Assembly: GCA_001692895.1 (NCBI GenBank)
Contig: KV748223.1
Span: forward strand, 1,116,001 to 1,180,000
Length of the DNA stretch: 64,000 nucleotides
Reading direction: 5' to 3'
Source: Cenococcum geophilum 1.58
Lineage: Eukaryota; Ascomycota; Dothideomycetes; Gloniales; Gloniaceae
Within the stretch, counting starts at the first letter, position 1. Each line of letters starts with the position of its first letter. Of this stretch, positions 1-12,002 are shown in pieces. A program made the position numbers and the translations under genes. Under the pieces are notes generated by a model. That model was given only the letters and a program-made list of their open reading frames with translations. It was not told where the DNA came from and made no database searches.

Positions 1-3000
1 AAAATTACATAAAGGATTTCATCGGTCACGTTTAAGTTAAACCTACCAGCTAAAATAAAGATCTACCCTATATAGCACATTATAATACTAGAGCTAGCAT
101 ATAGAAATATTAAGCCACCGGTTTATAAAGCAAATATATATAGAGGATAAGAAGAAGACAAATAGCAAGTTTTAAAGATCGTTAATTATAAGGATATTAA
201 CGACGAGATATAGTATAAGGTTAAGTAGACAGGCTATACTAAGACTACCTAGAAGCTACTAGAAAATTTAAAGAACGCTATAGAAAAGGTATAGAAGTAT
301 TAGAAGAGATTAGGTTAGGTAGTATTAATAAAAAAAGGATCGCTAAAGAATAAGTTACCTAAGGGGGACCTAAGAAGAGCAGTTGCCGAACTACTTAGAT
401 CTGTTTCCTTCTCTATTAGAGGAGAATCCGTTCTTTTATTACCTAGTTCCTATAGACCTTATTTTATAAGTCTCCACTCCTTAAAATAAACTTTCTTATA
501 AACCTTCTTAAGACGAAGCAGACGAGTAGACGCCGCAATTTAAGCATCTAGGGCCTTCTATTCCACGTTATAGGAACGTTCCAACTTAGTAAGGGCTTAT
601 AATAGTTTACTATTTAGCTACGCAGCAGCAGATTAAACATAAAACCCTAAGACAAATTAATTAGGGAACTAGACGACTATTAAGAGTAATAAGACGCGTA
701 TATTTAGTATTAGAAGTAGAGCGAACGTTATAGGACGAACGAATATTTGCTTTAGTATACTCTAAGTAAGAGAACGGTTGTCGCGAAGATGGGTTCGCCA
801 ACGCAATATAAACTAACCCCTCTTTTAAATAATAAGAACATAAAGACGGTATAATCTCACTAAGAGATAGTATTGCAGCGATAGTGTAGGCACAACATTA
901 GGCGTATAAAGAAGAAATTGCTTTAGGTATAATAAGTAATAATATTAACTAAATTAATTAGATAGACATTACACCTTTAGTAAATAACTTAGAGATGTTT
1001 TAAATCTTTAAGGATAAAGATAAAGAGGAGGGAGATAGTATTACGGACGCTTTAAGTACGATATTATGACTACTTAGAGAAGAGACGGAAGAAGCTAGTT
1101 AGTTAATTTAAGTACGGTCTAGGATGGAGCCAGTAGAACCATATAACGAGGAATAGTAACTAAGGTTATATAATATGCTACGTATTAAACAAGAGGAATA
1201 AGAGGAACTTATGTACCTTATATATAAGACGTATATTATATATAAGAAGGATTTTATAGGAGTACGGTTGTGTATTTAAGGACCCTTAGTCCCTACCTAG
1301 ATAGTTCCTTCCTTATAGTAATTCTTAGAATATAATTAGAGTTAATCTATTAGGTAACCACTCCACCAGTTATTATTACGTTGTTGACTTTTATACTTGC
1401 ATTTCCTACACACCTAGCCCAATAACGAGCCTATTGTAGTTCTTGCTACAAGGTTCCGTTACATTAGCTACGCGATCGCACTTCCAACATATAGGTTATC
1501 TAGTAGTTAACTAGTTAGCTTCCCTTATATTAATCAGCTATAAAATAGTATAGAAACAAATATTACTTACTACTTAATCGACTTCCTATATACCTTTAAG
1601 TCTCGCTGGAGCTTTATTAATGTACCCAATTTTAAGCCCAGCTCTTCCCACGTTATATTACTAAGCTCCTTACTATTATATAAGGCTTCTAAATTATAGT
1701 TATTCTCGTTTAAGATATCTATAATATATTCTAACTTAGTAGCTAACTCTACTAAGTTCTAATAAGGGTATTCTTAAAGCTAGTTAAAGTAGTTGTTTAG
1801 CTCTTAGGTAAAATTAGGCCTAGGTGCAATTGGGCTTATAGAAGGCTCTAGAAGTAGTACCGGCTCTATTACATAGGTCGGGGGAGGTACCCTAGGTATA
1901 GTAGGCTGTGGATATAGGTAAGGCGCGTACTAAAAGTGTGGTTGTGTTTAATACTATAGAGGATGCATCTGGTAAGGGGTATAGGGAGGGTAGCTCGGCT
2001 AAGGCGTTAGCTCCGTTTTGGCTCTATACGATCGTACCAAGCCGTCCTTTTAGCTCAGCTGTATAGCGATTCATACGGGCGGCTTATTAGGAGTAGCCTT
2101 GCCCTTTAAAATATTATTCCCCTATGCGGTTATAGTCAGTGTATTAATAGGGTGGTAATTAGCTAAATTATCTGGACTGCTACTATTAACCTAGCAACTA
2201 CGCCCGTTATTTAAATAGATTGGATTTTAGCAAGGCCATCGCATTACAATTAGTGGCCTACTATGCTAAGCAAGAACCTTAGTTAATATTATGCCTGGTA
2301 TATTTAGGCGTTATAGAGCAGTTATAGTACCACTTAAAGCCTTACCTTTCTTATTCTAATTACTAATTACCTCTAGGATACTTCTAAGTTAATTGGCGAA
2401 GGCCTATATATTTAAGGAGTCGGGTATACTAGCTTCTAAATTTAATAAATTTGACACCTATAGGAGCTCCAAAAGAGTTACAGTGACTTTAACTTTTAAG
2501 CCCTTCTTCTTCTTACCGTACTAGGCCTCTAAAAGCCGCTTTATAGCGGTAATATCTTTTATACCATATAGATTAACAAGGACTTCTTTGCGCTTAGTGG
2601 CCCGATTGTAACTGGCGGCTACCTATATTACTGCGGTAAAGTTAAATCGACCTAGAGATTTCTCGCGAACCTTATCTATCCACCTTATTAACTTAAAGTA
2701 GCGAAAGCTATATATATACACTCGCTAAGCTATATTTGCAATAGGTATATTACCCACTACTATACGCCAAATAAGCGTATAAGGAATAGGCTCCGGCTCC
2801 GGCTCCTCTAGCTCCCGCTCTGGCTCCTACATTACATCTAGTTCTAATTTAGGGGGTGACGAATATCCCAGATTAATTGCCTCTTAATTTTAACGCTCTG
2901 TAAAAATTATACGTAGAGACTTATGTAATAAAGGATTTCTTGCAGGTAGCTTCTTAAGAGGCTTTGGCTTCTTACTATTCTTCTTTCTAGCGATTTTAGA

Positions 3001-3290
3001 AGCTCGCTAAGAGGCTACTTCCTTATTCTCTACTACCTTTCTTAACTAGCGTCGCACTTGTGGTAAGGATACTCCCTCATAATCAACAGAAGGATAGTCC
3101 TTAGGTAAAGAGCTAGTAGGAATAAAGCCTTCCTTACTAAGGAGGACTGGTATAGGAGAGCCGCAGTTATTATCCTTATTAATTCCGATATCTTCGTCTT
3201 CTAGGAAGTTAACCTCATCTAGCTCCTTAGAGAGTTCCTCTGTAGGTACAGAGGAAGCTCTTACATAATTAGCTTACCCTTTTTTAGGTG
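1..3290. repeat. AT-rich degraded repeat, probably RIP-mutated transposon
   Basis: This stretch has no open frame of useful length on either strand. It is full of TA dinucleotides, TAA/TAG triplets and runs such as 'tatata', while islands of normal composition remain (for example around 2790-2830). This is the pattern expected of a repeat hit by repeat-induced point mutation (C-to-T changes). On the minus strand, just downstream at about 3410, a short frame starts with ATG followed by several Ser codons and stops near 3285, which could be the start of the element's first protein. I cannot name the element family. Composition contrasts sharply with the gene-bearing DNA from 5 kb onward. Confidence 0.7.
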
Positions 3291-4992
3291 CTATACCAAG
3301 ATGCCAATTGCTTTTAGTAAGGGAGCGAGAGCCAGGGGGTGCTGGTGGTGGGCGTAGAGGTTGTATAACCTGCGACGCGGCTCGTTTCCGGAGGCTTGAT
3401 GAGGACGCCATATTGGTAAAAACACCTGCCAAGACGTCGCGATATAAATGTCAATAGAAACTAGAGCTTCATATATTTTAGAGTTTAAAAAAAGTGGTGC
3501 GCATTCGACGATATTCGATTTGTATGTGATTTTGTATATAATCAAAATATTTTAATGTGGGCGGCTCTTATCAAGCGAACTTTGCAGATGATAAGAAAAC
3601 CACTGTAAAATTCTTTGTGGCTGTGCTAGGTAACATCCACCGTCTGGCACTGAAACCACGAACCCAAGTCACTCTTACAATTTATTACAGCGATTCATCT
3701 GTAAAGATTCCTGCATCTTATGGATACCGTTCCCTGAACAAACAAAGTTCGGGACTGATGAGCCATGACACGCCATACATATCTCGAGCTACCCCGTGCG
3801 TGAGTTAAGGCTGACGGTAACGAGTTCGCTCTTGATGTTGCCATCCACGAAACCAAAACAAGTGATGGCTGCCACACTTCCACCAGCTCTGAGCTATGGC
3901 CATCTCTGCTCTAAGTATCGCGCGTTATTCATCCTATACTCGTCACCAAGCTTATCTCATGGATGCGACACGTCTCATCCAATTGGCCCTGGCTGCGCCA
4001 AAACGAAAAGTTATCTATTATCCATATATGTAAGCCCATAGTGGCTTAGAACGACAAGGAGAGGCTGAAGGCTTCCTGCTTTATGACAAATTCTATGGTA
4101 CCGGTCATATCCTGTCAGCCACGACTATTCAGTAATCCGCGGTATGCCAAGTTGCTCTCGGCTTATCACAGAATTTTCTTCCACATGTTCACCGCGTAGG
4201 AAGCTCGTATCCGTTGTGTAGTTGAAGAGATTCTTGCTGCACATATTTGTAGCTCATCTATCCAATATCTTGCAAGAATTCTCAACTGATCGCTTCTCTA
4301 ACATCTCAGAGGAGCGATCTTTAAATCTTTCTTCTACTGCAATGGTAGTAATTCTCCGTCTTTATGGAATGCTGTAATGCATAACGGGGAGGCTTGCTCA
4401 AGTAGACCGGCTACTAAGAATGTGAGCCGAATTCAGAACATCATACTTGAAAAACAGCATGATAGGTGCGCCCATAAACAGCACATTTAGAATAGGAAGA
4501 GGCTTCATATTCTAATATCTTATTACCACCATATGAAGGGAGACGTTAGCGATGGGCAAGAGACCAAGCGTCGATTTACAAGTAATGCGCTGGCCAAAAT
4601 GCGCTGGCCGGGCAAACGATTGCCGCGGGGAAGTGTTCTTACACTCCCGTAGCCGCCCCTTCAACCTCGGATCAACAACGGAAAATCCATTTGCGAGATC
4701 TTGCATGGTAGTGTATATGACTATAGAGTAAATGGATTATACGCCTTCGCACCTTCCTACTTTTGCTATACGGTTGGTCGTTTCCCTCCGGCTATCTCCC
4801 GGGCTTTTTCACTCTTGGAATCCTATCACCATTAGCCCGTACTCTGTCGCTGAGGAGTCTCTCCGGTAAAGAGCGTCGAAATTCTAAGTCCTTTCACGGG
4901 TCCATTCTTCTACTGAGCTGCATCACGAATCTGACTTAGCCTAGCTACAAACGCCGAAGGCACATAGAACATCTTCCTTCGCACACTCAACA
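3291..4992. other. Intergenic, no supported gene
   Basis: Only short unrelated frames are present. I see no conserved motif and no plausible exon chain. The last few hundred bases are the likely promoter and 5' leader of the gene at 4993. Confidence 0.5.
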
Positions 4993-6156
4993 ATGACACC
5001 GCCATCGTTTTTACGCCCGACTGCTACGTCTCTGGCGAAACGATCCTCTCAAGCTCGTAGGGGCTCTCATGGAGACGATGCTACATCTCCAGCTGGGTCT
5101 CCCACGACCTCTGTGAGAGGCGATGTTTCTCATTCAACACTTCCATTTCGTGCAAATACCTCGGATTGGTCCTCGGGAAGATTTCGAGCTGCCTCTCAAG
5201 GGAGTGCCTCTTCTCAAAATTCGAGGCAATCATCCGGCGCTAGCCATGCTCCTATCAATTCTCCGAGGGCCACATTGGAAGAAAGCTCTGATACCACATC
5301 GACTCCATCATCGCCGACTTTTATATCAAAGCGAATTCGGCACAAGGAAAGACAACAGTCGTCAAAGAGCCTTATCAATCCTGCCCATGGGGAAGTCTGC
5401 TACTTCGGCAAACTTCCTCCGGAACTTAGGGTCATGATATACAACCTCGTTCTGAACAAGCAACGACCGCTGCCAATTTGTTCATCCAGACGCCTTCCTC
5501 AGAATGGCCCTTCAGTGTGGCCAGCTTTGCTTAGAGTATGTCGTACCATCAGACATGAGTTTTCCTACGAATTTTATTCCAAAACTCCATTTGTTGCAGA
5601 CATTGATAACAATGATTTTCGTGCCGTCATGTCCTGGGTTGAGAGGCTTCCTCCCACTAGCAGAGCCCACCTCCAATACAACAATGGACTTGTCTTAACA
5701 TTTCAAATCAATGAAAAGGGTCACTTTTGGTTTCCAGACGGAAACTATGCTAGTTGGTCTGAGACTAGGTACTTCGGAAACATCTATGAAGTTCCTGATG
5801 GCTTTCGGCCTTACTTCATTTTCATTATTCGACTTTCCAAGTGGTTCCTCTGGTGTGGCGCTAGGGATGAGATGCAGCAACACATACCATGGAAGTACCA
5901 AGCTCGGGTTCAACATTGGTGGTATTGGGGCCACAAACTGCGCCACGACGATTTCATTAGAATCTTTCGTTGGACTCTAGGCATTTATTTGCAGCCTATT
6001 ATGAAATACGTCCAACTCAGCAAAGATCAGAAACGGCTTATTGCGGACGAGGCATTTTCCCTGCTGCGCAGCTTGGAGGACCTGCATGATCGGAACGGCG
6101 TCGAGCCATTTCAAATTAAATACGCTCGGTTAAGACGTTGGCTGGCCGACGTTTAG
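4993..6156 (+). CDS. 2EXR/F-box-like domain protein
   Basis: Single-exon gene of 387 residues. The first 130 residues are low-complexity, rich in Ser, Thr, Pro and Arg, and look disordered. Around residue 137 comes 'YFGKLPPELRVMIYNLVL', the hallmark start of the fungal 2EXR (F-box-like) domain, followed by 'LLRVCRTIRHEFSYEFY', the usual second half of that motif. The rest is a mixed globular C-terminus rich in Trp and Tyr. These proteins are expanded in Pezizomycotina and mostly uncharacterised; a substrate-adaptor role like F-box proteins is suspected but unproven. The ATG at 4993 follows a CAAC-rich leader and is the first in frame. No introns are needed. Confidence 0.8.
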   Translation: MTPPSFLRPTATSLAKRSSQARRGSHGDDATSPAGSPTTSVRGDVSHSTLPFRANTSDWSSGRFRAASQGSASSQNSRQSSGASHAPINSPRATLEESSDTTSTPSSPTFISKRIRHKERQQSSKSLINPAHGEVCYFGKLPPELRVMIYNLVLNKQRPLPICSSRRLPQNGPSVWPALLRVCRTIRHEFSYEFYSKTPFVADIDNNDFRAVMSWVERLPPTSRAHLQYNNGLVLTFQINEKGHFWFPDGNYASWSETRYFGNIYEVPDGFRPYFIFIIRLSKWFLWCGARDEMQQHIPWKYQARVQHWWYWGHKLRHDDFIRIFRWTLGIYLQPIMKYVQLSKDQKRLIADEAFSLLRSLEDLHDRNGVEPFQIKYARLRRWLADV

Positions 6157-6903
6157 AGGCGGTGTCAGCATTTCTGGAAAGGGATATGAAGTCAATATGC
6201 TGGTATAGAATGTGATAGGATTTGACGAGCATTAGAACGTTGAGCATTTTCTCTTTAGGAGGTTAGATGATGGTTTCATTTATTCTCATCATTTTTGCTA
6301 TCAGTCTTCAAGGCCCTTACCTCATTGCAATACAAAGAACACTTTCTAGCCTGCGGGGGGTTATAATTTCTTCGCATTCTAGCCAGAGCGTTAACTATAC
6401 TAATTACCAAACGTGCTGCCCGGCTAGTTCGGCTCGTCGTCTAGTTGGCGATTCAAGAGCGTCTTCCGATCCCTCCGAGGCCCGGAACTCTCCTTCGCGC
6501 ACGGTCCAAGGTATCTAGGCACCTATCCCTTCGGCTGGTAAGGTTCTACGGTAGTTGGACCGTGCGCGAGCGTCAAAAGTACGCGTATGGTTACGGGGCC
6601 TTGATACTATTGATTCTATTGGCTGGCCCCCATCGATAACCGTAGGACCAGCCGAAGGGATACGACCTACGCCCGTATGCTTCTTTTCCTAGCAGGATTT
6701 AAGCCCAACAAATACTGCACCACAATTCCGAAAAGTAATCACCTGCATATCAAGGATTCTGGAAGGCACTTATCTAACGAAGACGACTCCTACAACTCAC
6801 ATACTCCCCTTTCAAATTCCGAAGAATATCGATTATTAGCATTTCGTACTACAATACTCAATATGGATTTTACACCACTAATCAAGCCTTTTGACAAGCG
6901 GCC
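6157..6903. other. Intergenic with a small inverted-repeat element
   Basis: Contains the inverted repeat listed separately at 6496-6660. Otherwise only short frames are seen. Confidence 0.4.
6496..6660. repeat. Nested inverted repeat (MITE-like hairpin)
   Basis: Two sets of inverted arms are visible. A perfect 14-nt pair lies at 6496-6509 ('cgcgcacggtccaa') and 6555-6568. An imperfect pair of about 22-27 nt lies at 6526-6552 and 6639-6660, sharing 'cccttcggctggt' and its complement. The structure resembles a small non-autonomous DNA element or its remnant. No flanking target-site duplication was identified. Confidence 0.55.
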
Positions 6904-8224
6904 ATGGTCCCAATACAGGATGCAGATGACAAAGAAAGTGTGTGGTCCTTTTAGTGGAGGCAGGATTTCTGTAAGAAAACATATTTCCAAGTACAGCTCT
7001 CTCAGCTGTAAATGTCTTCAGCAAGGGCAATAACCCGCACCAGTGGATACCATATCTCAAAAAGCCTTACGGTTCTTCCTAAACACCACCTCTCCCTTCT
7101 CCAAGAGACTTACCCATCCCCAGTTTTTCCGCGACCAATTTACAATCTCAACATGGCTCGCCCTAGGTGCTCTTTGTCAAGCCACCCTATTCCTCCTCTT
7201 CGGCCGCCTCGCATTCCTTCCAGCACTACTCCTCATCCTCTACCGCACCGCTGATACCTTTCTGATGGCTGTCGGCGTAAAGCGTAACCACGAATTAGAT
7301 GGCGTGATCCTGAAAAAGTTCTCCGCACAGTACCCAGATACCGCCGGTAATTTTGGCAACACGCCAGCTAACCAGGAAATCGTGGTATTCCTGATTGGCG
7401 GGCGTATCAACCAGTGCGTTCACTCCAATCTTCACCCCTAAATCGTTACTATCTCTGCAAGCAAGGGAGAAGTCAAGGCAGCAAAGCAAATCTGATTCGG
7501 TGCAGCCCTCTAGGTGTCCTCGCGCCAGGCGCCCGAGATCTCGGCGGATACTTTGGCAAAATGAACAAGGAACTCGAGCGTATGTTTCAGCCCCCTATCC
7601 CCACTCCTTCCTTTCCCTCCCTTAGCTCTGCGGCCTCCATCAGATACCAAACACATCTAGCATCTATTAAAGCTTCCCATCTGGCAGTAAACGCCGACAA
7701 ATACGGCTACCTCGGCGCCTCGAACTGGCTCTCCAACGGCGAGCGGTCCACCACGAACGAAAACCTAACCGTCATGTACTTCCGCAGCATCGAGTAGGCC
7801 TCCCTTCCATACTCCCCCCTTCTCTCCCCCCCTTACCCCACTAACACACACCCCACGCAGACACCTTCACGCCTTCGCCGTCTCCCCGCTCCACCGTGCC
7901 GGCTGGAACTGGTGGAACCGCTTCGTCGTCGACCACCCGCACCTCTCCATCTGGCACGAGATGTACGCCGCGCCCGCCGGCCGCTGGGAGAGCATCTACA
8001 TCAACTCGCACGCGACGCTGTTGGCTGGCGCCGCGTTCCGCAGCGGAGGAGATGGAGAGGGGAAGGGGGAGGAGCGGTGGGTGGCGCCGATTGTGGATGC
8101 GAGTAAGGGTGCTTTGAGGTCGAGCCGAGGCAGGCTGAGTGGGGGGGCGGAGGGGGAGGGGGAGGGGGAGTGGTACGGGGAGAAGGAGGGGGAGAGAGCG
8201 AGGGAGAGCTTGGGGAGGGGCTAG
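6904..8224 (+). CDS. DUF4188 family protein (putative monooxygenase-like)
   Basis: Reconstructed from several exons: 7044-7413, 7506-7579, 7661-7793 and 7861-8224, with a proposed first exon 6904-6937. Phase and motifs agree at each later junction. The 7413/7506 junction restores 'NHPLG', typical of the family, then 'LAPG'. The 7579/7661 junction leads into 'YGYLGASNWLS', and the last junction restores 'EHLHAFA'. 'HRAGWNWW', 'IWHEMY' and 'ESIYIN' follow. About 324 residues, with two hydrophobic segments near the N-terminus. DUF4188 proteins are often labelled monooxygenases by similarity only. The tail after 'WVAPIVDASKG' is Gly/Glu-rich low complexity. The weakest point is the start: the main frame has an upstream stop at 7031-7033, so a spliced leader exon is required, and the 6938 donor is only my best fit. 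Confidence 0.75.
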
Positions 8225-8335
8225 AGGGTCAGCACCGGGTCGGGCTTGCCTGAGCTCAGACATTAGAGGTTAGATATTGGTCGTTAAGTATGTACATTCA
8301 GAATCGGTCCCCCCAGTTCATCGAGCAGCATTGCC

Positions 8336-8874
8336 TCACAATCCGACCAACACGGTCTTTATGGCCTCCATATCCTTCAAGACAACTTCAAATTCGGCCT
8401 CTATCTTCCGGGCTTTGATAGTGTTGTCACGAGCGACATTGTTCTCCCAAGAAAGCTCTCATGTGAAACTCTGAGTTCTTCGTAGTGTACACTAGCCTGA
8501 TCCGAATCCGCTCTGAGAATCGCAATCTAACGGTCAGCTTTAGGAGAATGCCAGTCAGGATACGTGCTGTCAGGTTCTCCATCGCAGTCAATCTCTCACA
8601 TAAGGCTGCAATTTCATCAACAGATCCACATGCTAGGCCAGGCCAGACATCATGGTACTGCCAAATTATGTGGGCATTGATGGAGGGAATAGCTGAAAGC
8701 CCTAAAAGTAGAAATTAGAAGTGCTCAGATGAATGCTGGATGAGCGGGGATGTGTACAGGCTGATGTTCTTGGCTGGCGGGTTGTTGAAGTGTGGTCTCA
8801 TCAAACTTGCGTTTTTGAACTTGTTGTGTTTGACGGCTTTCCCCGGCCGTATGTGTGCTGTTGCCGTTCTTCAT
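8336..8874 (-). pseudogene. Possible frameshifted gene with coiled-coil C-terminus
   Basis: On the minus strand an ATG at 8874 opens a Gln-rich frame that closes with TGA near 8727. A second open stretch (about 8700-8530) reads 'HIIWQYHDVWPGL', then 'VDEIAALCERLTAMENLTAR'. A third in another frame reads 'WENNVARDNTIKARKIE', then 'LKDMEAIKTVLVGL', and stops at 8336-8338. The coding-like pieces lie in different frames, and I found no splice sites joining them in phase. The simplest reading is a gene broken by small indels, or a gene with introns I misplaced. I do not recognise the family. The histone variant gene lies just upstream on the same strand. Confidence 0.35.
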
Positions 8875-9303
8875 ATGGATTTAGCAGGGTGTATGGGAGC
8901 GTGATGCTGGTAGGTGTTGGTGAGAGGTCTCGTCACGAGCTTACATTAAAGAGTCAAGTCAATCACACGGTAAACATTGATTTACCTTGCGGGCGTCATG
9001 GAGATCTTAAGTGGTTCGGACTTTGCTTCATAATATTGGAATCATTTCATACCGTGCTCAAATTAAAGCATGCAGTACAACCTCCTTGAAGAAAGAGACG
9101 TCCATGAACCACTGACTGCCAAAAACATCCGCAATAAACCATGACAGATCGTATCGATGTAAATCGATAATGTGTTGCAGCTATGAAGCTGACAAGATCC
9201 TTCCAAGTTGAACAACAAAGTTTCCCCAGCGCCAACCCATTCCAAAACGCCAATGGTGGGTATCAAGATAAAGCGAAAAGATCCTTCGGCTGTAGGTCAC
9301 GCA

Positions 9304-10237
9304 TCATTTGTGACCCAAGCCAAATCCCTACACTAGTTAGTTATGCGGGGCGGTATTGAGGAGCAGCAGCGCTTACGTAAAGGGGCGATCCAAGCTATGA
9401 TTTGGAATTAGCAGGCTGATTATAATTGCGGACGAGCACTCTGCAGCATCTACTTACGCGGTTTAAGATGAAGACAACCTAATATTTTGTAATAGGTTAG
9501 CTTGCCGTTATTCATAATGCATAAGTGTGGTGAGAAGTAGCTCACGTCAGTGACACAGACTGTCTTTCTGCCACAGTGCTCTGTTCAAAGTCAGTCGGAT
9601 GATGACTTAAAATATGCGATCGTTAGGATAGGTGACATACCGACAACACACACTATCTCTCTCAACAACTACAAGGCTGAGTTAGTTCTTGTTAGGGGCG
9701 ATCGAATGGCTAGCACTAATGCTCACCAATTCCAGTCGTGCTTTGAGAGCACTGCGCGTATCGGCATAGATATTGGCTGAAATGCGTTTAACACCACCGC
9801 GACGGGCAAGACGCCTAATTTACAGATATCAACTTAGAAGGGCCTGGTCGACGGATAGCGGTAACGATAGAGTTTGACTCAAGGCAGCGATACAAGTCCG
9901 CTCGCCAGGTGAGTTGCAGCCGTGCAGTCTCGTGTCTGGATCTGGTTGATGGCAAGATTGAAAATGACGCACTTTATGTCACCTTTAGTGACTGCTTGGA
10001 TATTATCCCGTAGGACTTTTCTATTGAAAATGTCAGATATGCAGCAACGCAGAGTTTGAAGTGACTGGATTGAGGCTGCAGTGCTAGACTTGAGTGCGGC
10101 TTGTCTACTGACCTGTGTCTTTTGAATGCCTTGCCTTTTCCGAGGCCCTTTCCAAGACCTGCCGCCCCGGGGCCACCGTATGGTAGACGAGATGCTGGCT
10201 GAGGAATGGGGCGCTGACTGGTGGAAGGTTTTGCCAT
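9304..10237 (-). CDS. Divergent histone H4 variant
   Basis: Eight exons on the minus strand: 10237-10113, 10020-9973, 9814-9727, 9668-9641, 9580-9546, 9478-9458, 9394-9377 and 9327-9304. All introns are GT-AG with matching phases. The 128-residue product carries the H4 fold in order: 'GLGKGKAFKRHRKVLRDN', 'RLARRGGVKRIS', 'ALKARLE', 'EHCGRKT', 'TDVVFILNRLG' and 'YGFG'. The N-tail differs from canonical H4: about 24 extra residues rich in Pro, Ser and Gln replace the start, and the acetylatable repeat is shortened and altered. Other changes are 'TKGDIKR' for the usual TKPAIRR and Tyr-Ala-Asp for Tyr-Glu-Glu. Canonical fungal H4 is about 103 residues with few introns, whereas this gene has seven introns and exons as short as 18 nt. 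Divergent H4 variants are known in filamentous ascomycetes (Neurospora hH4v); function is not established. It probably incorporates into nucleosomes with H3. Confidence 0.88.
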
Positions 10238-10693
10238 GTTGTCGAATTATAACAATGTAAATTGTCTTGATGGAGTGTTGCGGCGCAGTGACATCGGTGG
10301 ACCGCCACCTCGGCTGGTGGTGGAGCGTCACGCCAAGACCTCACGCGGGGTCATGTGAGTAGAGGTGAATTGAGTACCCCATCTTATCCACCTCTAAATG
10401 AATATATTGTATTAGCAAATGAGTATAAATAAGGCCTGGGAAAAGTGTTCAGTTCGTGGTTTGTGGTTTGTGGATAGAGTTTATTCCCAAATTATAATCC
10501 AATGGTCCAAACAGCTAACGGAAAAAGGTATTTTTAGTCAAGCAGTTAAACTTCCTGGAATGATCTTTGTTTCACAATGCGGTGTGCGAGCAGGTTGAGA
10601 ACAGGAAAGAATTAATACTTCTCAAGCGCCAGGCCTGAGTGGATGTCTAGGCATTACTAGCTTCGTAGTTAAAGTGGATAAGCGGAACGCCGA
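10238..10693. other. Intergenic between H4 variant and svf1
   Basis: Holds the promoter of the minus-strand H4 variant gene and the 3' end of svf1 on the same strand. No coding signal is seen. Confidence 0.4.
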
Positions 10694-12002
10694 TTACGAG
10701 ATAAACGTAGCCTCCGTGAACATAGCCCCATCTTCCTTAATCCCCTCCTCACCAATATGAAGGTCGAGCGTCAACTTAGGAGCAAACTGATAGATGTACG
10801 GCTTTGTTCCCGCAGCACTCGCAATGATCGCCTTGACGAAGCCAGGAACCTCCGCCATAACATCCACACGGTCTAGCCGTGTACCAAGACTGCCACTGAG
10901 GTCTGCGCGAGCTTCCTTTCCATCTGCTGTCTTTCCTTCCCAGTGATAGTTGGTAGCGCTAGGCTCTGGCCACTCGTTTTCGGGGTCATCCTTTACCTCT
11001 GTATGGGTGGCCGAGCCAGTACAACCAGCGAAGAGCAGTTTGCCATCGGTTGCCACTCCTCCAACTCGAACTACAGTCGATCCATATGAAGGTGGTGTTG
11101 TATACTCCATCATAACTGCAGAGTAGGTGGGTGATTGAAAATTGGCAAAATTCCAGCGAGCGGCTATCACGATCATCAGCGAGTCTTTTCTATGCAAAGG
11201 GAATTGATCACAGCTTACCCGCATGGTGCGGCTTCATTCCTTGCAAGGCGTGAATGAAGAGGCCAAGCCCCTTGAAATCCACCTCTCCTGCCTTTGTAAT
11301 AATGCTCCCCTCCACCTTGCACCTTGGCCAGAAAGCATGCCGCATCGAGCCCCACGGACTCTTCGGATCAGTTCCATAGTAACTTGTGCCATTCTGTCCT
11401 GCAACAAAACCGGGTGCTGCCTTTGTAAACTTCAAATTGACTAGGCTATTCTCATTGGTTGCTGATTTGATGGTGTAAAACGATCCGTCTTCGGATAGCT
11501 CCATGGAGCAGCCATCAGCGAAAAAGCTGAATTTGTCGTCATCGAATCCGTAATTGTCGAGAGGGTCGGAGGACCAAAGATGTGGGGTCTTGCCGTCGGG
11601 GTAGAAGATTTTGCTGTTGAACTGGCATGTAGTTCGGAGGCCTCTGCAAGCAATAAGTACTTAGCAAACACCCTGACTGCGGAGAATTGGCTTTCCTCTC
11701 ACGCAACGTTGCTGTAGATGACTTGAGCCATGCCTATGTGCCCGCTATCTCCGATCATATAGAATGTTTGCGTCTCGACGCATGTTGACTCCATGGCCAC
11801 CCATTTGAGCTCATTTTTGGTCAACTCGGTGTAGGGAGCATCCTTTGCTTGCTGTTCCACAGTTTGGATGGCTGAAGGGCCATATATGGGCTCCTGGGTG
11901 CCAGCTACATTGGCCAGCCTACATCGCGGGGCAGCACGTCTAAGTGAGGGTACAGAGGATGTTGGAGAGCGGTACTGACTGCTGTTTCGCCCAGTTAAAC
12001 AT
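10694..12002 (-). CDS. svf1: Svf1-family survival factor (ceramide-binding lipocalin-like)
   Basis: Four exons: 12002-11980, 11918-11703, 11643-11219 and 11163-10694. The first exon is only 23 nt and starts 'MFNWAKQQ', joining to '[13 protein letters not shown]', which is the normal Svf1 N-terminus. Later stretches 'YGTDPK.PWGSMRH', '[15 protein letters not shown]', '[15 protein letters not shown]', '[15 protein letters not shown]' and '[13 protein letters not shown]' match the family. The product is 377 residues, the usual length. Svf1 in yeast aids survival under oxidative and cold stress; it is a double lipocalin-like protein that carries ceramides between ER and Golgi and binds membranes through its N-terminal helix. 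The splice junctions all restore family sequence, so confidence is high. Confidence 0.93.
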
